Assembly (NCBI RefSeq): GCF_002042965.1
Contig: NZ_MZNT01000013.1
Location: forward strand, 62,001-126,000
DNA length: 64,000 nt
Source: Paenibacillus sp. 32352
Lineage (GTDB): Bacteria > Bacillota > Bacilli > Paenibacillales > NBRC-103111
Direction: 5' to 3'
The notes beneath the pieces were generated by a model that was given only the letters and a program-made list of their open reading frames with translations, did not search any database and was not told the DNA's origin. Below, piece by piece: positions 44,468 to 52,335 of this stretch. The position numbers were made by a program, and so were the translations under genes. Within the stretch, counting starts at the first letter, position 1; every line of letters starts with the position of its first letter.

Positions 44468-44545
44468 CTTCTGGCCAGTGAGGACGCCGGCTTTATCACG
44501 GGACAAACCATTATGGTTGACGCAGGCTCTGTTATGTTAAGATAA
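44468..44545 (+). pseudogene. C-terminal remnant of a short-chain dehydrogenase
   Basis: The last 25 codons of a small frame read LLASEDAGFITGQTIMVDAG and then SVMLR and a stop. This is the standard SDR ending (FLASEDASFITGQ..VDGG type). Everything upstream is unrelated sequence, so the rest of the gene has been lost. Such a scar marks an old deletion between the AraC and MarR genes. Confidence 0.7.
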
Positions 44546-44592
44546 GGACAGGCATTCGATGCCTGACTTATATTTCGACTGAGGTGTCCTTA

Positions 44593-45030
44593 TTGCTGAC
44601 AGGAAAGAAAAAAGAGCTGTCTCGTTTATATGCCCGGCAAACTTCGGATTATGTAAATGAGTTCACTAAAATCATATGGAGCTACGATCTGACCGATTCC
44701 CAGTACGCCTTGCTGCAAATTGTGAACCGAGAAGGCAAGAAAACTTGCTCCTACCTGGCTGAATCCCTTGGCGTCACCCTCTCGGCAGTGACCAATCTTT
44801 CCAATAAGCTGGTGAAAAAAGGGTTCATCGAGCGCATCGTTCCGGAAAACGACCGCAGAACGACGTTACTGCAAATTACGGATGCCGGAAAAGAAATGAT
44901 GCAAAAAATGATCGACCGCTATACGGAAATTTCGGAGGGCATGTGGACCGGGTTTTCGGAGGAAGAGATGGAGCTGCTCATCGGAAGCTACAAGAAGATG
45001 ATTGCCAATCTGGAGCGAGAGAAGAAATAA
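44593..45030 (+). CDS. MarR family transcriptional regulator
   Basis: About 145 residues. TTG 44593 with GAGGTG six bases upstream is preferred over GTG 44584, which overlaps that site. The winged helix is clear: YALLQIVNREGKKTCSYLAESLGVTLSAVTNLSNKLVKKGFIERIVPENDRRTTLLQITDAGKE. Flanking helices form the dimer. MarR proteins repress stress or efflux genes and respond to phenolics or oxidants; the convergent OsmC gene would be a natural partner but is not in the same transcript. A terminator follows. Confidence 0.92.
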   Translation: MLTGKKKELSRLYARQTSDYVNEFTKIIWSYDLTDSQYALLQIVNREGKKTCSYLAESLGVTLSAVTNLSNKLVKKGFIERIVPENDRRTTLLQITDAGKEMMQKMIDRYTEISEGMWTGFSEEEMELLIGSYKKMIANLEREKK

Positions 45031-45053
45031 GGAGTGCTTTACGTGACGTGACG

Positions 45054-45104
45054 AATACCCCAAAGATCGACGGCGTTATCCGCTGTCTTTCCTTGGGGTA
45101 TTTT
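45054..45104. terminator. Terminator between marR-type and osmC-type genes
   Basis: AATACCCCAA and TTGGGGTATT form a 10-bp stem around a structured loop, with TTTT after it on the plus strand. Confidence 0.7.
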
Positions 45105-45143
45105 GCATTCCCTTTGCTAATCTTAATCTGCAGGGCAAAGATG

Positions 45144-45698
45144 CTAAACCTGCTGCTCCTGCTTGGCCTCAGGGGCCGTATGGATAATCTCGCCAACGAT
45201 AATTTGCGGATTCGCAAGAAGGTTCAGCACAGGGCACACCCGCTCCACCGCTTCATGAAGCTCGGCAATCGTTTCTTCGGATTCGGGAGATACAATATGC
45301 AGCTTGTACTGAATATTGTGCGGGTAGATAGGGATCTCCTCATAGCCCGGCTTGCCTGCCAGCGGATGCTGCTGTCCCGTCACTTCAACCTCCAGGGACT
45401 CCAGCTTCACGCCGCGTTCAGCCGCTTGAATCAAAGTGATATGAGTCAAGCAGCTGCCTAATACGCCTAGCTGAAGCTCAGGAGAGCTTGGTCCGAGATC
45501 ATACCCGGCAAAATCCGGCGGGCTGTCGCTGATGATCTGAAAATCGCGGATGCGGATTTCCCGTACGCCGCTGCGGCCTTTGGCACGCACCTTGGCTCCA
45601 AAACGGTTAGGGGCCAGATTCGGGTCGTTTTGGGCTTTTTCGCGTCTTGCGATGGAAGCCTCACGCTTCTCCAGCAAATATTCATTTAATGTGCTCAT
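45144..45698 (-). CDS. OsmC/Ohr family protein
   Basis: 184 residues. The two family cysteines are present: GSCLTHITLIQAAERG (about 83) and RVCPVLNLLANP (about 150). OsmC/Ohr proteins are thiol peroxidases that reduce organic hydroperoxides in the cytoplasm. An N-terminal basic extension (about 40 residues) and the SDSPPDFAGYDLGPSSPELQLG region match the longer OsmC branch. It stands alone, convergent with the MarR regulator. Confidence 0.88.
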   Translation of the reverse strand: MSTLNEYLLEKREASIARREKAQNDPNLAPNRFGAKVRAKGRSGVREIRIRDFQIISDSPPDFAGYDLGPSSPELQLGVLGSCLTHITLIQAAERGVKLESLEVEVTGQQHPLAGKPGYEEIPIYPHNIQYKLHIVSPESEETIAELHEAVERVCPVLNLLANPQIIVGEIIHTAPEAKQEQQV

Positions 45699-45795
45699 GC
45701 AATAACACTCCTTTTATTATTTAAAATATAGAATGATGACTTTGTAACTTACGATTCCTTAAATGAGGTGAGATCAGTCCGTGTAGGGAGCAGCT

Positions 45796-46332
45796 TTACC
45801 CGGCCTCACCTCCTTCGAAGCGGATCGTTTGATGATAGAGGCGATCTATGCGAATGGTTATTGATGGCTCCTCTTGAAATTCGTGGAACGATGGATCGGA
45901 AGAAGACTCCTCCCGTCTCTCCTTCGGCTCGATTTCACTTATCTGCCAAAACGCCGGGATCGTCGCCTGGAGTACAGCGATGCTGCTTCGGCCAAGACGG
46001 AGCCCTTCCAGCGCGCCTTCAGATGCCTCGTAGTCCTCCTGCTCTTTCAAGCCAAAGCGATAGAGAAGATAATGGATCAACCCCCGCACCGTCAAAAATT
46101 TGAATTCATAGCCGTCCAGAATGGCTTGTTCAAGCTCATCCTTATTTTGCTCTCCATACTCGATCAAAATATCCCACGGCAGCCGCTCCGGTCCTAATGC
46201 CTTCAGCGTGTCCGTATCCTTACGATGAATGACATCGATTAACGCTTCACCTGATAATCCTCCCGCTCGCGCTATTTCCAGGCGGATTCCTACGGGCTGC
46301 GGCAGTCTTACTTTCGTTCCTTTGTTGGTCAT
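45796..46332 (-). CDS. Unknown protein at the end of the opp operon
   Basis: About 178 residues starting at ATG 46332, where GGAGGCG is correctly placed; the longer frame to 46656 only overlaps oppF in another frame. Mixed alpha/beta, no signal or membrane segment, with an acidic tail (EPKERREESSSDPSF). Notable blocks: RLPQPVGIRLEIARAGGLSGE, DVIHRKDTDTLKALGPERLPWDIL and LTVRGLIHYLLYRFGLKEQED. It begins 23 bases after the oppF stop, so it is probably translated from the opp transcript. No known family comes to mind; a peptide-related cytoplasmic role is only a guess. Confidence 0.65.
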   Translation of the reverse strand: MTNKGTKVRLPQPVGIRLEIARAGGLSGEALIDVIHRKDTDTLKALGPERLPWDILIEYGEQNKDELEQAILDGYEFKFLTVRGLIHYLLYRFGLKEQEDYEASEGALEGLRLGRSSIAVLQATIPAFWQISEIEPKERREESSSDPSFHEFQEEPSITIRIDRLYHQTIRFEGGEAG

Positions 46333-46355
46333 GGCAACCACGCCTCCTTCACAGC

Positions 46356-47324
46356 CTATATCAAATGACAAGCGGCATAATGTCCTCCGCCCACGTCGCG
46401 AAATTGCGGCTCCTGTTCCCGGCATACTGGCGCGGCCATCGGGCATCGGGTATGAAACTTGCACCCCGACGGCGGATTGGCCGGGCTCGGAATGTCGCCT
46501 TTCAAGACAATGCGCTCCCGTCTTGCGTTGGGGTCGGGTATCGGAATGGCTGACAGCAGCGCTTTCGTATACGGATGCTGCGGCCGGGCGAACAACTCGT
46601 CCCGCGGAGCCAGCTCGACAAGCGAGCCGAGATAGAGCACGCCTATCGTGGAGCACAGATGCTCTACCACACTCAGATCGTGCGAGATGAACAAGTACGT
46701 CAGCTGCCTGCTCTGCTGCAGGTCATGCAGCAGGTTAATGATCTGCGCCTGGATGGAAACATCCAGAGCCGAGACCGGCTCATCCGCTACGATAAACTCC
46801 GGATTCAGGATCATCGCTCTGGCGATCCCGATCCGCTGACGCTGTCCGCCGGAGAATTCATGCGGATAACGGTCGATATGATAAGGCGCCAAGCCGCAGA
46901 GCGACAGCACCTCCTGCACCCTCTCCCGCGCCTCCGCCTTCGTTGCTGCGATTCCGTGATCCAGGAGCGCCTCCCCAATGGCGTCACCGATACGAATACG
47001 GGGATGGAGCGACCCGTAGGGGTCCTGAAAGACCATCTGCATCCGCGGACGGATACTGCGCAGCTCGGCGGGTGAGAGCGCGAACAGATCAATGCCGTCG
47101 AACCGTACCTCTCCATCCGTTTTGTCTGACAGCCGCAGGAGCGTCCTGCCTATCGTGCTTTTGCCGCTGCCTGACTCTCCTACCAGCCCGAAGGTTTCCC
47201 CGCGCCGTATCGTCAGGTCGATGCCGTCCACGGCTCTAACATCGCCGGTTTTGCCGCCAAAGAAGCCTTTCCGGATCGGAAAATACGTCTTTAACCCGTT
47301 AACCTGAACTAACGGCTGGGACAT
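46356..47324 (-). CDS. oppF: Oligopeptide ABC transporter ATPase, OppF type
   Basis: About 322 residues from ATG 47324, with GAGGAGGCGAG upstream; it overlaps the end of oppD by 26 bases. Walker A GESGSGKST, signature FSGGQRQRIGIARA, Walker B FIVADEPVSALD, and the C-terminal oligopeptide extension with a cysteine cluster (CKFHTRCPMAAPVC) typical of OppF/DppF. It drives peptide or nickel-type import with OppD. Confidence 0.95.
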   Translation of the reverse strand: MSQPLVQVNGLKTYFPIRKGFFGGKTGDVRAVDGIDLTIRRGETFGLVGESGSGKSTIGRTLLRLSDKTDGEVRFDGIDLFALSPAELRSIRPRMQMVFQDPYGSLHPRIRIGDAIGEALLDHGIAATKAEARERVQEVLSLCGLAPYHIDRYPHEFSGGQRQRIGIARAMILNPEFIVADEPVSALDVSIQAQIINLLHDLQQSRQLTYLFISHDLSVVEHLCSTIGVLYLGSLVELAPRDELFARPQHPYTKALLSAIPIPDPNARRERIVLKGDIPSPANPPSGCKFHTRCPMAAPVCREQEPQFRDVGGGHYAACHLI

Positions 47325-48306
47325 GCGCTCTCGCCTCCTCGTACAGCCAGCATGCGACCGGATGGCCGTCCCCCGCCTCGCGCAGAGGCGGCTGCTTCGT
47401 GCGGCACTGGTCCATGCAGTGCTCGCATCTGTCGCTGAAATAGCAGGCATCGCCTAAGCCGACAGGTCTCGGCACTTGGCCGGGAATAGAGTATAACCGT
47501 TCCTGCCGCTGCCCGATGACCGGTCTGGACTTCAGCAGCCCTTGCGTATAAGGATGCTTCGGCCGCTCGAATAAGTCGCGGACCGGAGCCTGCTCGATGA
47601 CCTTGCCGCAGTACATCACGACGACATAATCGGCCATCTCGGCCACAACGCCGAGATCATGGGTGATGAGCAGGATCGACATGCCCTGCTCCTGCTTGAT
47701 CTCCCGCAGCAGATCGAGTATCTGCGCTTGGATCGTCACGTCCAGCGCCGTCGTCGGCTCATCGGCGATAAGCAGCTTCGGATTGCAGCAGAGCGCCATT
47801 GCAATCATGACCCGCTGCAGCATCCCGCCGCTCAGCTCATGAGGATAGGCGTCCGCAATCTCCCTTGCCCGCGGAATGCCGACCCGTTCGATCAGCTCTA
47901 CCGCGCGGATGCGGGCTATCTTTTTGCTTACGTTCAGATGCCGGATCAAAGGCTCCATCAGCTGCTCTCCGATGGTCAGCACCGGATTCAGGGAAGACAT
48001 CGGCTCCTGAAAAATCATGGCCAGATCCTTGCCCCGCAGCCGATGGATGTCTTTCCTCCCGGCCTTTAGCAAATCCTGATCTTCGAACAGGATGCGGCCG
48101 CCCATAATGCGGCCCGGCGGCTCCTCGATCAATCCCATCATCGATAGCGCCGTGACGCTTTTGCCGCAGCCGGATTCTCCTACCAGCGCCACCGTTTCTC
48201 CCTCATGTATGCGGAAGCTCACACCATTGACCGATTGGACGACGCCTTCCTCGGTGTAGAAATACGTATGCAGATCTTGAAATTGTGCCAGAGTCCTCCG
48301 GGTCAA
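47299..48306 (-). CDS. oppD: Oligopeptide ABC transporter ATPase, OppD type
   Basis: 335 residues from TTG 48306 with AGGTAGGTG upstream. Walker A GESGCGKS, Q-loop FQEPMSSLNP, signature LSGGMLQRVMIAMA, Walker B LLIADEPTTALD and the C-terminal cluster CYFSDRCEHCMDQC, which matches the iron-sulfur-like motif of OppD/DppD proteins. It pairs with OppF below the OppBC channel. It lies ten bases after oppC. Confidence 0.95.
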   Translation of the reverse strand: MTRRTLAQFQDLHTYFYTEEGVVQSVNGVSFRIHEGETVALVGESGCGKSVTALSMMGLIEEPPGRIMGGRILFEDQDLLKAGRKDIHRLRGKDLAMIFQEPMSSLNPVLTIGEQLMEPLIRHLNVSKKIARIRAVELIERVGIPRAREIADAYPHELSGGMLQRVMIAMALCCNPKLLIADEPTTALDVTIQAQILDLLREIKQEQGMSILLITHDLGVVAEMADYVVVMYCGKVIEQAPVRDLFERPKHPYTQGLLKSRPVIGQRQERLYSIPGQVPRPVGLGDACYFSDRCEHCMDQCRTKQPPLREAGDGHPVACWLYEEARAHVPAVSSG

Positions 48307-48316
48307 GCCGCTTCAC

Positions 48317-49252
48317 CTACCTTTTCGTTCTGGGGTCCAGCGCGTCGCGCAGGCCGTCGCCCAGCAAATTAATCGCAATGACCGTCAAAAATATCGCCGA
48401 GCCGGGAGGAATCCACAGCCACGGTCTCGTCTGAAAATCAATCAGCGAATTCGCTGCAGCCATCATATTGCCCCAGGAAGGTGTCGGCGGCACAACGCCT
48501 AAGCCCAAGTAGCTGAGTACGGTCTCGCTTAAGATCGCGCGGGCCACGCTCAGCGTCGCAACCACAATGATGATCGGTATCGCATTGAGGATTAAATGAA
48601 CGATTTTTCGCTTGTCACTCAGCCCCAACGATTCAGCCGCCAGCATATAGGGCCGCTCTCGAAACGATAAAATCTGGCTTCGCACAAGCCTCGCCAGGGA
48701 TGGCCAAGCCATGAAGCTGATCATCAGCATGACCAAATAAATGCGATATTCCGAAGGCACCTTCAGATCGGATAAAATCGCCCCGATGATTATGAGAATC
48801 GGAATTTCCGGCACCGCCAGCAAAATATCCGCCGTCCGCATCACAAGATGATCCACAACCCCGCGGTAGAACCCGGCCAAGGCACCCAGGAGGGAGCCGA
48901 TAGTAACCGACAGCACCATGGAGACGAGCCCGACAATAAGCGAAATTCTTCCGGCCTGCATCAGGCGGGAGAGCACGTCCCTGCCCAGATTGTCGGTGCC
49001 TAACCAATGAGAGACCGACGGCGGCTTGTTGATTAGCGCTACGTTCACCTTCCCTGTCGTGGGCTCTGAGAACAACGGGCCTACGAAGCAGAACAGAAAC
49101 ATGACGAGCAAAAACAATAAACCGGATACCGCCAGCTTGTTTCGTATAAGCCTCCGATAAGACGTGCGCCATAAGGATGAAGAAGGAGCCGCTTTTCCTT
49201 GGGGGCTGACCTTCAAGCGGGCATGGAGCGCCTCTGACGATTCCGCAGCCAT
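48317..49252 (-). CDS. oppC: Oligopeptide ABC transporter permease, OppC type
   Basis: 311 residues, six transmembrane helices with an N-terminal cytoplasmic stretch. WLGTDNLGRDVLSRLMQAGRISL is the OppC signature, and an EAA-like loop lies in ESLGLSDKRKIVHLILNAIPI. ATG 49252 follows GGAGGTGAG. It begins 13 bases after the oppB stop. Confidence 0.95.
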   Translation of the reverse strand: MAAESSEALHARLKVSPQGKAAPSSSLWRTSYRRLIRNKLAVSGLLFLLVMFLFCFVGPLFSEPTTGKVNVALINKPPSVSHWLGTDNLGRDVLSRLMQAGRISLIVGLVSMVLSVTIGSLLGALAGFYRGVVDHLVMRTADILLAVPEIPILIIIGAILSDLKVPSEYRIYLVMLMISFMAWPSLARLVRSQILSFRERPYMLAAESLGLSDKRKIVHLILNAIPIIIVVATLSVARAILSETVLSYLGLGVVPPTPSWGNMMAAANSLIDFQTRPWLWIPPGSAIFLTVIAINLLGDGLRDALDPRTKR

Positions 49253-49265
49253 ACGCTCACCTCCT

Positions 49266-50222
49266 TCACTTTAAACGGATGCGCGGATCGGCCACGGCAT
49301 ACATCCAATCCGCCAGCAGATTGCCAATGACCGTGAGCACCGCCAAAAACATCGTAAAGCCCATCAAAACCGTATAATCGCGATTCGAGATCGCCTCCAT
49401 GTGAATGTAGCCTACCCCCGGCCATGTGAATATCCGTTCGGTGATTATCGCTCCCGAGAACAATCCGGGAAGCTCGAGCCCGAGCAGCGTAATAGCCGGC
49501 AGAAGGGCATTGCGCAGGGCATGCTTGTAAATGACGGTTCGTTCCTTCAAGCCTTTGGCCCTTGCGGTTCGGATGAAGTCCTGCTTGATGACGTCGATCA
49601 TGTTGGCGCGAAAATGGCGGGTCAGCGACCCTACGCTAAGCATGGTCAGTACTGTCGTCGGAAGAATCATGTGCCGCAGCATTTCCCACATTCGCGCATA
49701 ACCGGTCGTTTGGCTGCCCGTATCCAGCAGGCCTCCGATAGGCAGCCATCCGAGATCTACGGCGAACCATTTGATCAGGAGCAAGCCGATAAAAAAGGAC
49801 GGAAACGACATCGCCCCGAATACAGCCAGTGTAATCAGCGAGTCGTACCAGGAGTACTGCCGTGTGGCGGAGAATACCCCGATGAATACGGCAATGATCC
49901 AGGTGAAGACCAGGGACACTCCGGCGATCAGGAACGAATTGAAGACATATTCCTTCAATACCGCCGCCACGGGCTGCTGATACTGCAGCGAATAACCGAA
50001 ATCCCCTTTTAGCGCATTGCCCAACCAGATGAAATATCGCTCCCACAACGGCTTATCGAGGCCGTATAACGCCTTAAGCTCTGCCGCCCGCTCCGGTGTA
50101 AGCATGATATCGGAGTCGACATAATCTCCGGGAGCAAGCGCGAAAATGAAGAAAATAATGAGAGATGCGCCAATCAGCGTTGGAATCAGCTGCAGCACTC
50201 TTTTGACCATATAGGGACGCAT
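49266..50222 (-). CDS. oppB: Oligopeptide ABC transporter permease, OppB type
   Basis: 318 residues, six transmembrane helices. LIPTLIGASLIIFFIFALAPGD opens the protein as in OppB/DppB, and the EAA loop reads RTARAKGLKERTVIYKHALRNALLP. AAGGAGG lies about 12 bases before ATG 50222, a little far. It starts 65 bases after the binding-protein stop. Confidence 0.94.
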   Translation of the reverse strand: MRPYMVKRVLQLIPTLIGASLIIFFIFALAPGDYVDSDIMLTPERAAELKALYGLDKPLWERYFIWLGNALKGDFGYSLQYQQPVAAVLKEYVFNSFLIAGVSLVFTWIIAVFIGVFSATRQYSWYDSLITLAVFGAMSFPSFFIGLLLIKWFAVDLGWLPIGGLLDTGSQTTGYARMWEMLRHMILPTTVLTMLSVGSLTRHFRANMIDVIKQDFIRTARAKGLKERTVIYKHALRNALLPAITLLGLELPGLFSGAIITERIFTWPGVGYIHMEAISNRDYTVLMGFTMFLAVLTVIGNLLADWMYAVADPRIRLK

Positions 50223-50287
50223 GACAGCCTGTTGCCTCCTTACCGGCCGGGCCGGTTATGGCTTTTAGCCCGGGTCCGTGCACGGCG

Positions 50288-52009
50288 TTATTCGATCTTT
50301 AACTTGGGAATGGAACGGTTCAGAATGGACACCGGATCGGGATTGATCCCTTGAATACGGGCATTGTGTGCCGATAAGATTTTCAAATAAGACAGCAGCA
50401 GCACCGGCGGATCTTCCTTCAATTGCTTATACAGATCGTGATAGATCGGAATCCGTTTATTCGTATCCAGCGTTTCGGTCCCTTGGTCTATCAGCTGATC
50501 AATCTTCGGATTGGAATAGCCGCTGACATTGTATTTGCTATGGAAGCTCTTCACACCGTCGTAAGGATCCGAGAAATTGGTGGAAGTAAAGGAAGCAATG
50601 TCAAAATCGCCTTTTTTCCGTTTAGCCAGCAGCGCATTGAAATCGAGAATTTCAGCCTCTACCGCAATTCCGATATCCTTGAAGTTTTCTTTGGCAAGCG
50701 GTATCAGCACATCGTCGATGTTGTACCCTTTGCGTCCCAAATATTGCAGCTTCAGCTTCTGCCCATCCTTCTCACGAATGCCGTCAGCGCCGACCTTCCA
50801 GCCTGCTTCATCGAGAAGCTGCTTCGCTTTTTGCGGATCGAACGGGTAGGGCGTTACCTCCTTCGTGTAAGCCCATGACGCAGGAGATACGGGTACGTTG
50901 GCGACTTCGCCGAATCCTTGGTACAAAATATCAGTGAACTTTTGCCGGTCTAGCCCGTAATAGAGCGCCTGCCTTACCCGTTTATCCTTAAGGAATTTGC
51001 CTCCGCTGTTAAAATCCAAATAGACGTAGGAGGTCGCCGTGAACGTATTGATATTGACGAAGCCGAGCGCCTTCAGCTGATCGAAATTATCGCGGTTCGC
51101 CGTAAAGCGGTCGTAATCCGTCTCGCCCACCTTAATATATTGAAGGTTTGTATCGTTGTTCGTAATTTTGAAAATAAAGTTCTCCACGGCAGGCTTCCCC
51201 GCGTAGTAGTTAGGATTCGCTGTAAACCGGACTTCCTGGCCTTTGATAAATTTATCGAATTGGTAAGGGCCGGCACCAAGCGGCTTGTCGTGAAGCGTCT
51301 TGATGTAATCCAGATTACCTTGCTTGTACTCCTTGCCATAATAAGCCTTGGACAGCACCTCGCCGCCCAGCAGCGGCAGCGCCAGAGTCGTCACCTTCTC
51401 CGTCGTAAATTGAATGGTCAGCGGATCGATCACCTTAATCCCTTCTACGGTATCCGCCTTTTTCTCCTTGTAGGCCGCTCCGCCTTTAATGTACGCCTGC
51501 GAAATATCGACTCTTCCGTCATAAGCGGGATCGTGCAGCAGCGTTAATGTGAAGGCTACATCCTCCGCCGTTAACGGCGTGCCGTCGCTGAACTTCAGAT
51601 TAGGCCGCAAGTGGAAGGTGTAAGTCAGCTGGTCCGTGCTTGTGTCCCATTTCTCCGCCAGCTCCGGAATCGGTTTGCCGGTTTCGTCCTTCGTAATCAG
51701 CGAGGCGAACAAGACGCCCGTGACGTTGCCATCCCAGCCGTTCTGGTAAAAATAAGGGTTAAACACCCCTTCCGGCGTTTGTGTTCCGGAAATGAAGGTG
51801 GTGGTTCGTTTTTTAGCGGCGTCGGGATTTTTGGATAGTTCCGATGCTTTGATCAGCCCGTCCTTGACGCTGCTTAGACCAGCCTCACTCTTATTTTCCG
51901 CCTTATCCGCCGGGTCCGGGCCCGTAGCGGAACGATTCCCGCCGCATGCCGTCAGCAGCAAAGCCAAGGCCAGTACGGAAACACTTGCTTTCATCCATTT
52001 GCCTTTCAT
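50288..52009 (-). CDS. oppA: Oligopeptide-binding lipoprotein (family 5)
   Basis: 573 residues with signal and lipobox LALALLLTACGGN. Family 5 features: PEGVFNPYFYQNGWDGNV, KWDTSTDQLTYTFHLRPNLKFSDGTPLTAEDV and YYGLDRQKFTDILYQGFG. It binds peptides or related solutes outside the cell for the OppBCDF importer. AGGGGGAACAGAG precedes the ATG. The operon order A-B-C-D-F plus a terminal unknown gene is complete. Confidence 0.92.
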   Translation of the reverse strand: MKGKWMKASVSVLALALLLTACGGNRSATGPDPADKAENKSEAGLSSVKDGLIKASELSKNPDAAKKRTTTFISGTQTPEGVFNPYFYQNGWDGNVTGVLFASLITKDETGKPIPELAEKWDTSTDQLTYTFHLRPNLKFSDGTPLTAEDVAFTLTLLHDPAYDGRVDISQAYIKGGAAYKEKKADTVEGIKVIDPLTIQFTTEKVTTLALPLLGGEVLSKAYYGKEYKQGNLDYIKTLHDKPLGAGPYQFDKFIKGQEVRFTANPNYYAGKPAVENFIFKITNNDTNLQYIKVGETDYDRFTANRDNFDQLKALGFVNINTFTATSYVYLDFNSGGKFLKDKRVRQALYYGLDRQKFTDILYQGFGEVANVPVSPASWAYTKEVTPYPFDPQKAKQLLDEAGWKVGADGIREKDGQKLKLQYLGRKGYNIDDVLIPLAKENFKDIGIAVEAEILDFNALLAKRKKGDFDIASFTSTNFSDPYDGVKSFHSKYNVSGYSNPKIDQLIDQGTETLDTNKRIPIYHDLYKQLKEDPPVLLLSYLKILSAHNARIQGINPDPVSILNRSIPKLKIE

Positions 52010-52335
52010 CTCTGTTCCCCCTATTCTCTTGTCCTGGAAGCAATGAATTAATCAATTATACATACCTGAATAGTAGGAATAACGATAGAAGTTTTCCCTG
52101 TTTGTCTCTGCATATGCCTAATAGACCAACAGCTCCCTATCCGTTGATCTCCGTTGGTTACGGTAGATTCCCCTTCCCCTGCTCCTATATATGTACCTTT
52201 CTTACCTGCCCGTCAAAACAAAAAGGAGACTAACAGCCATTCGTTAGTCTCCGTTCGTACGGTAGATATCAAAGTATTCTTATGTGATTTATATGCTATC
52301 ACCGTCTCTTGTATCTGTCAACCTTTTTTCTAGGC
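52010..52335. other. Intergenic region between heparinase-like gene and opp operon
   Basis: 326 bases. It holds the terminator of the heparinase-like gene (52215-52252) and should contain the opp promoter, which I cannot place firmly. The phrase CGGTAGAT occurs twice (near 52159 and 52260), possibly by chance. Confidence 0.4.
52215..52252 (-). terminator. Terminator of the heparinase-like gene
   Basis: On the minus strand GGAGACTAAC, eight-base loop, GTTAGTCTCC, then TTTTTGTTTTG. Confidence 0.85.

Noticed and set aside
46333..46656. N-terminal extension of the unknown opp-end protein
   Set aside because: This stretch overlaps oppF in another frame and is Arg/Ala/Ser-rich in the manner of a shadow frame; the proper start with ribosome binding site is ATG 46332.
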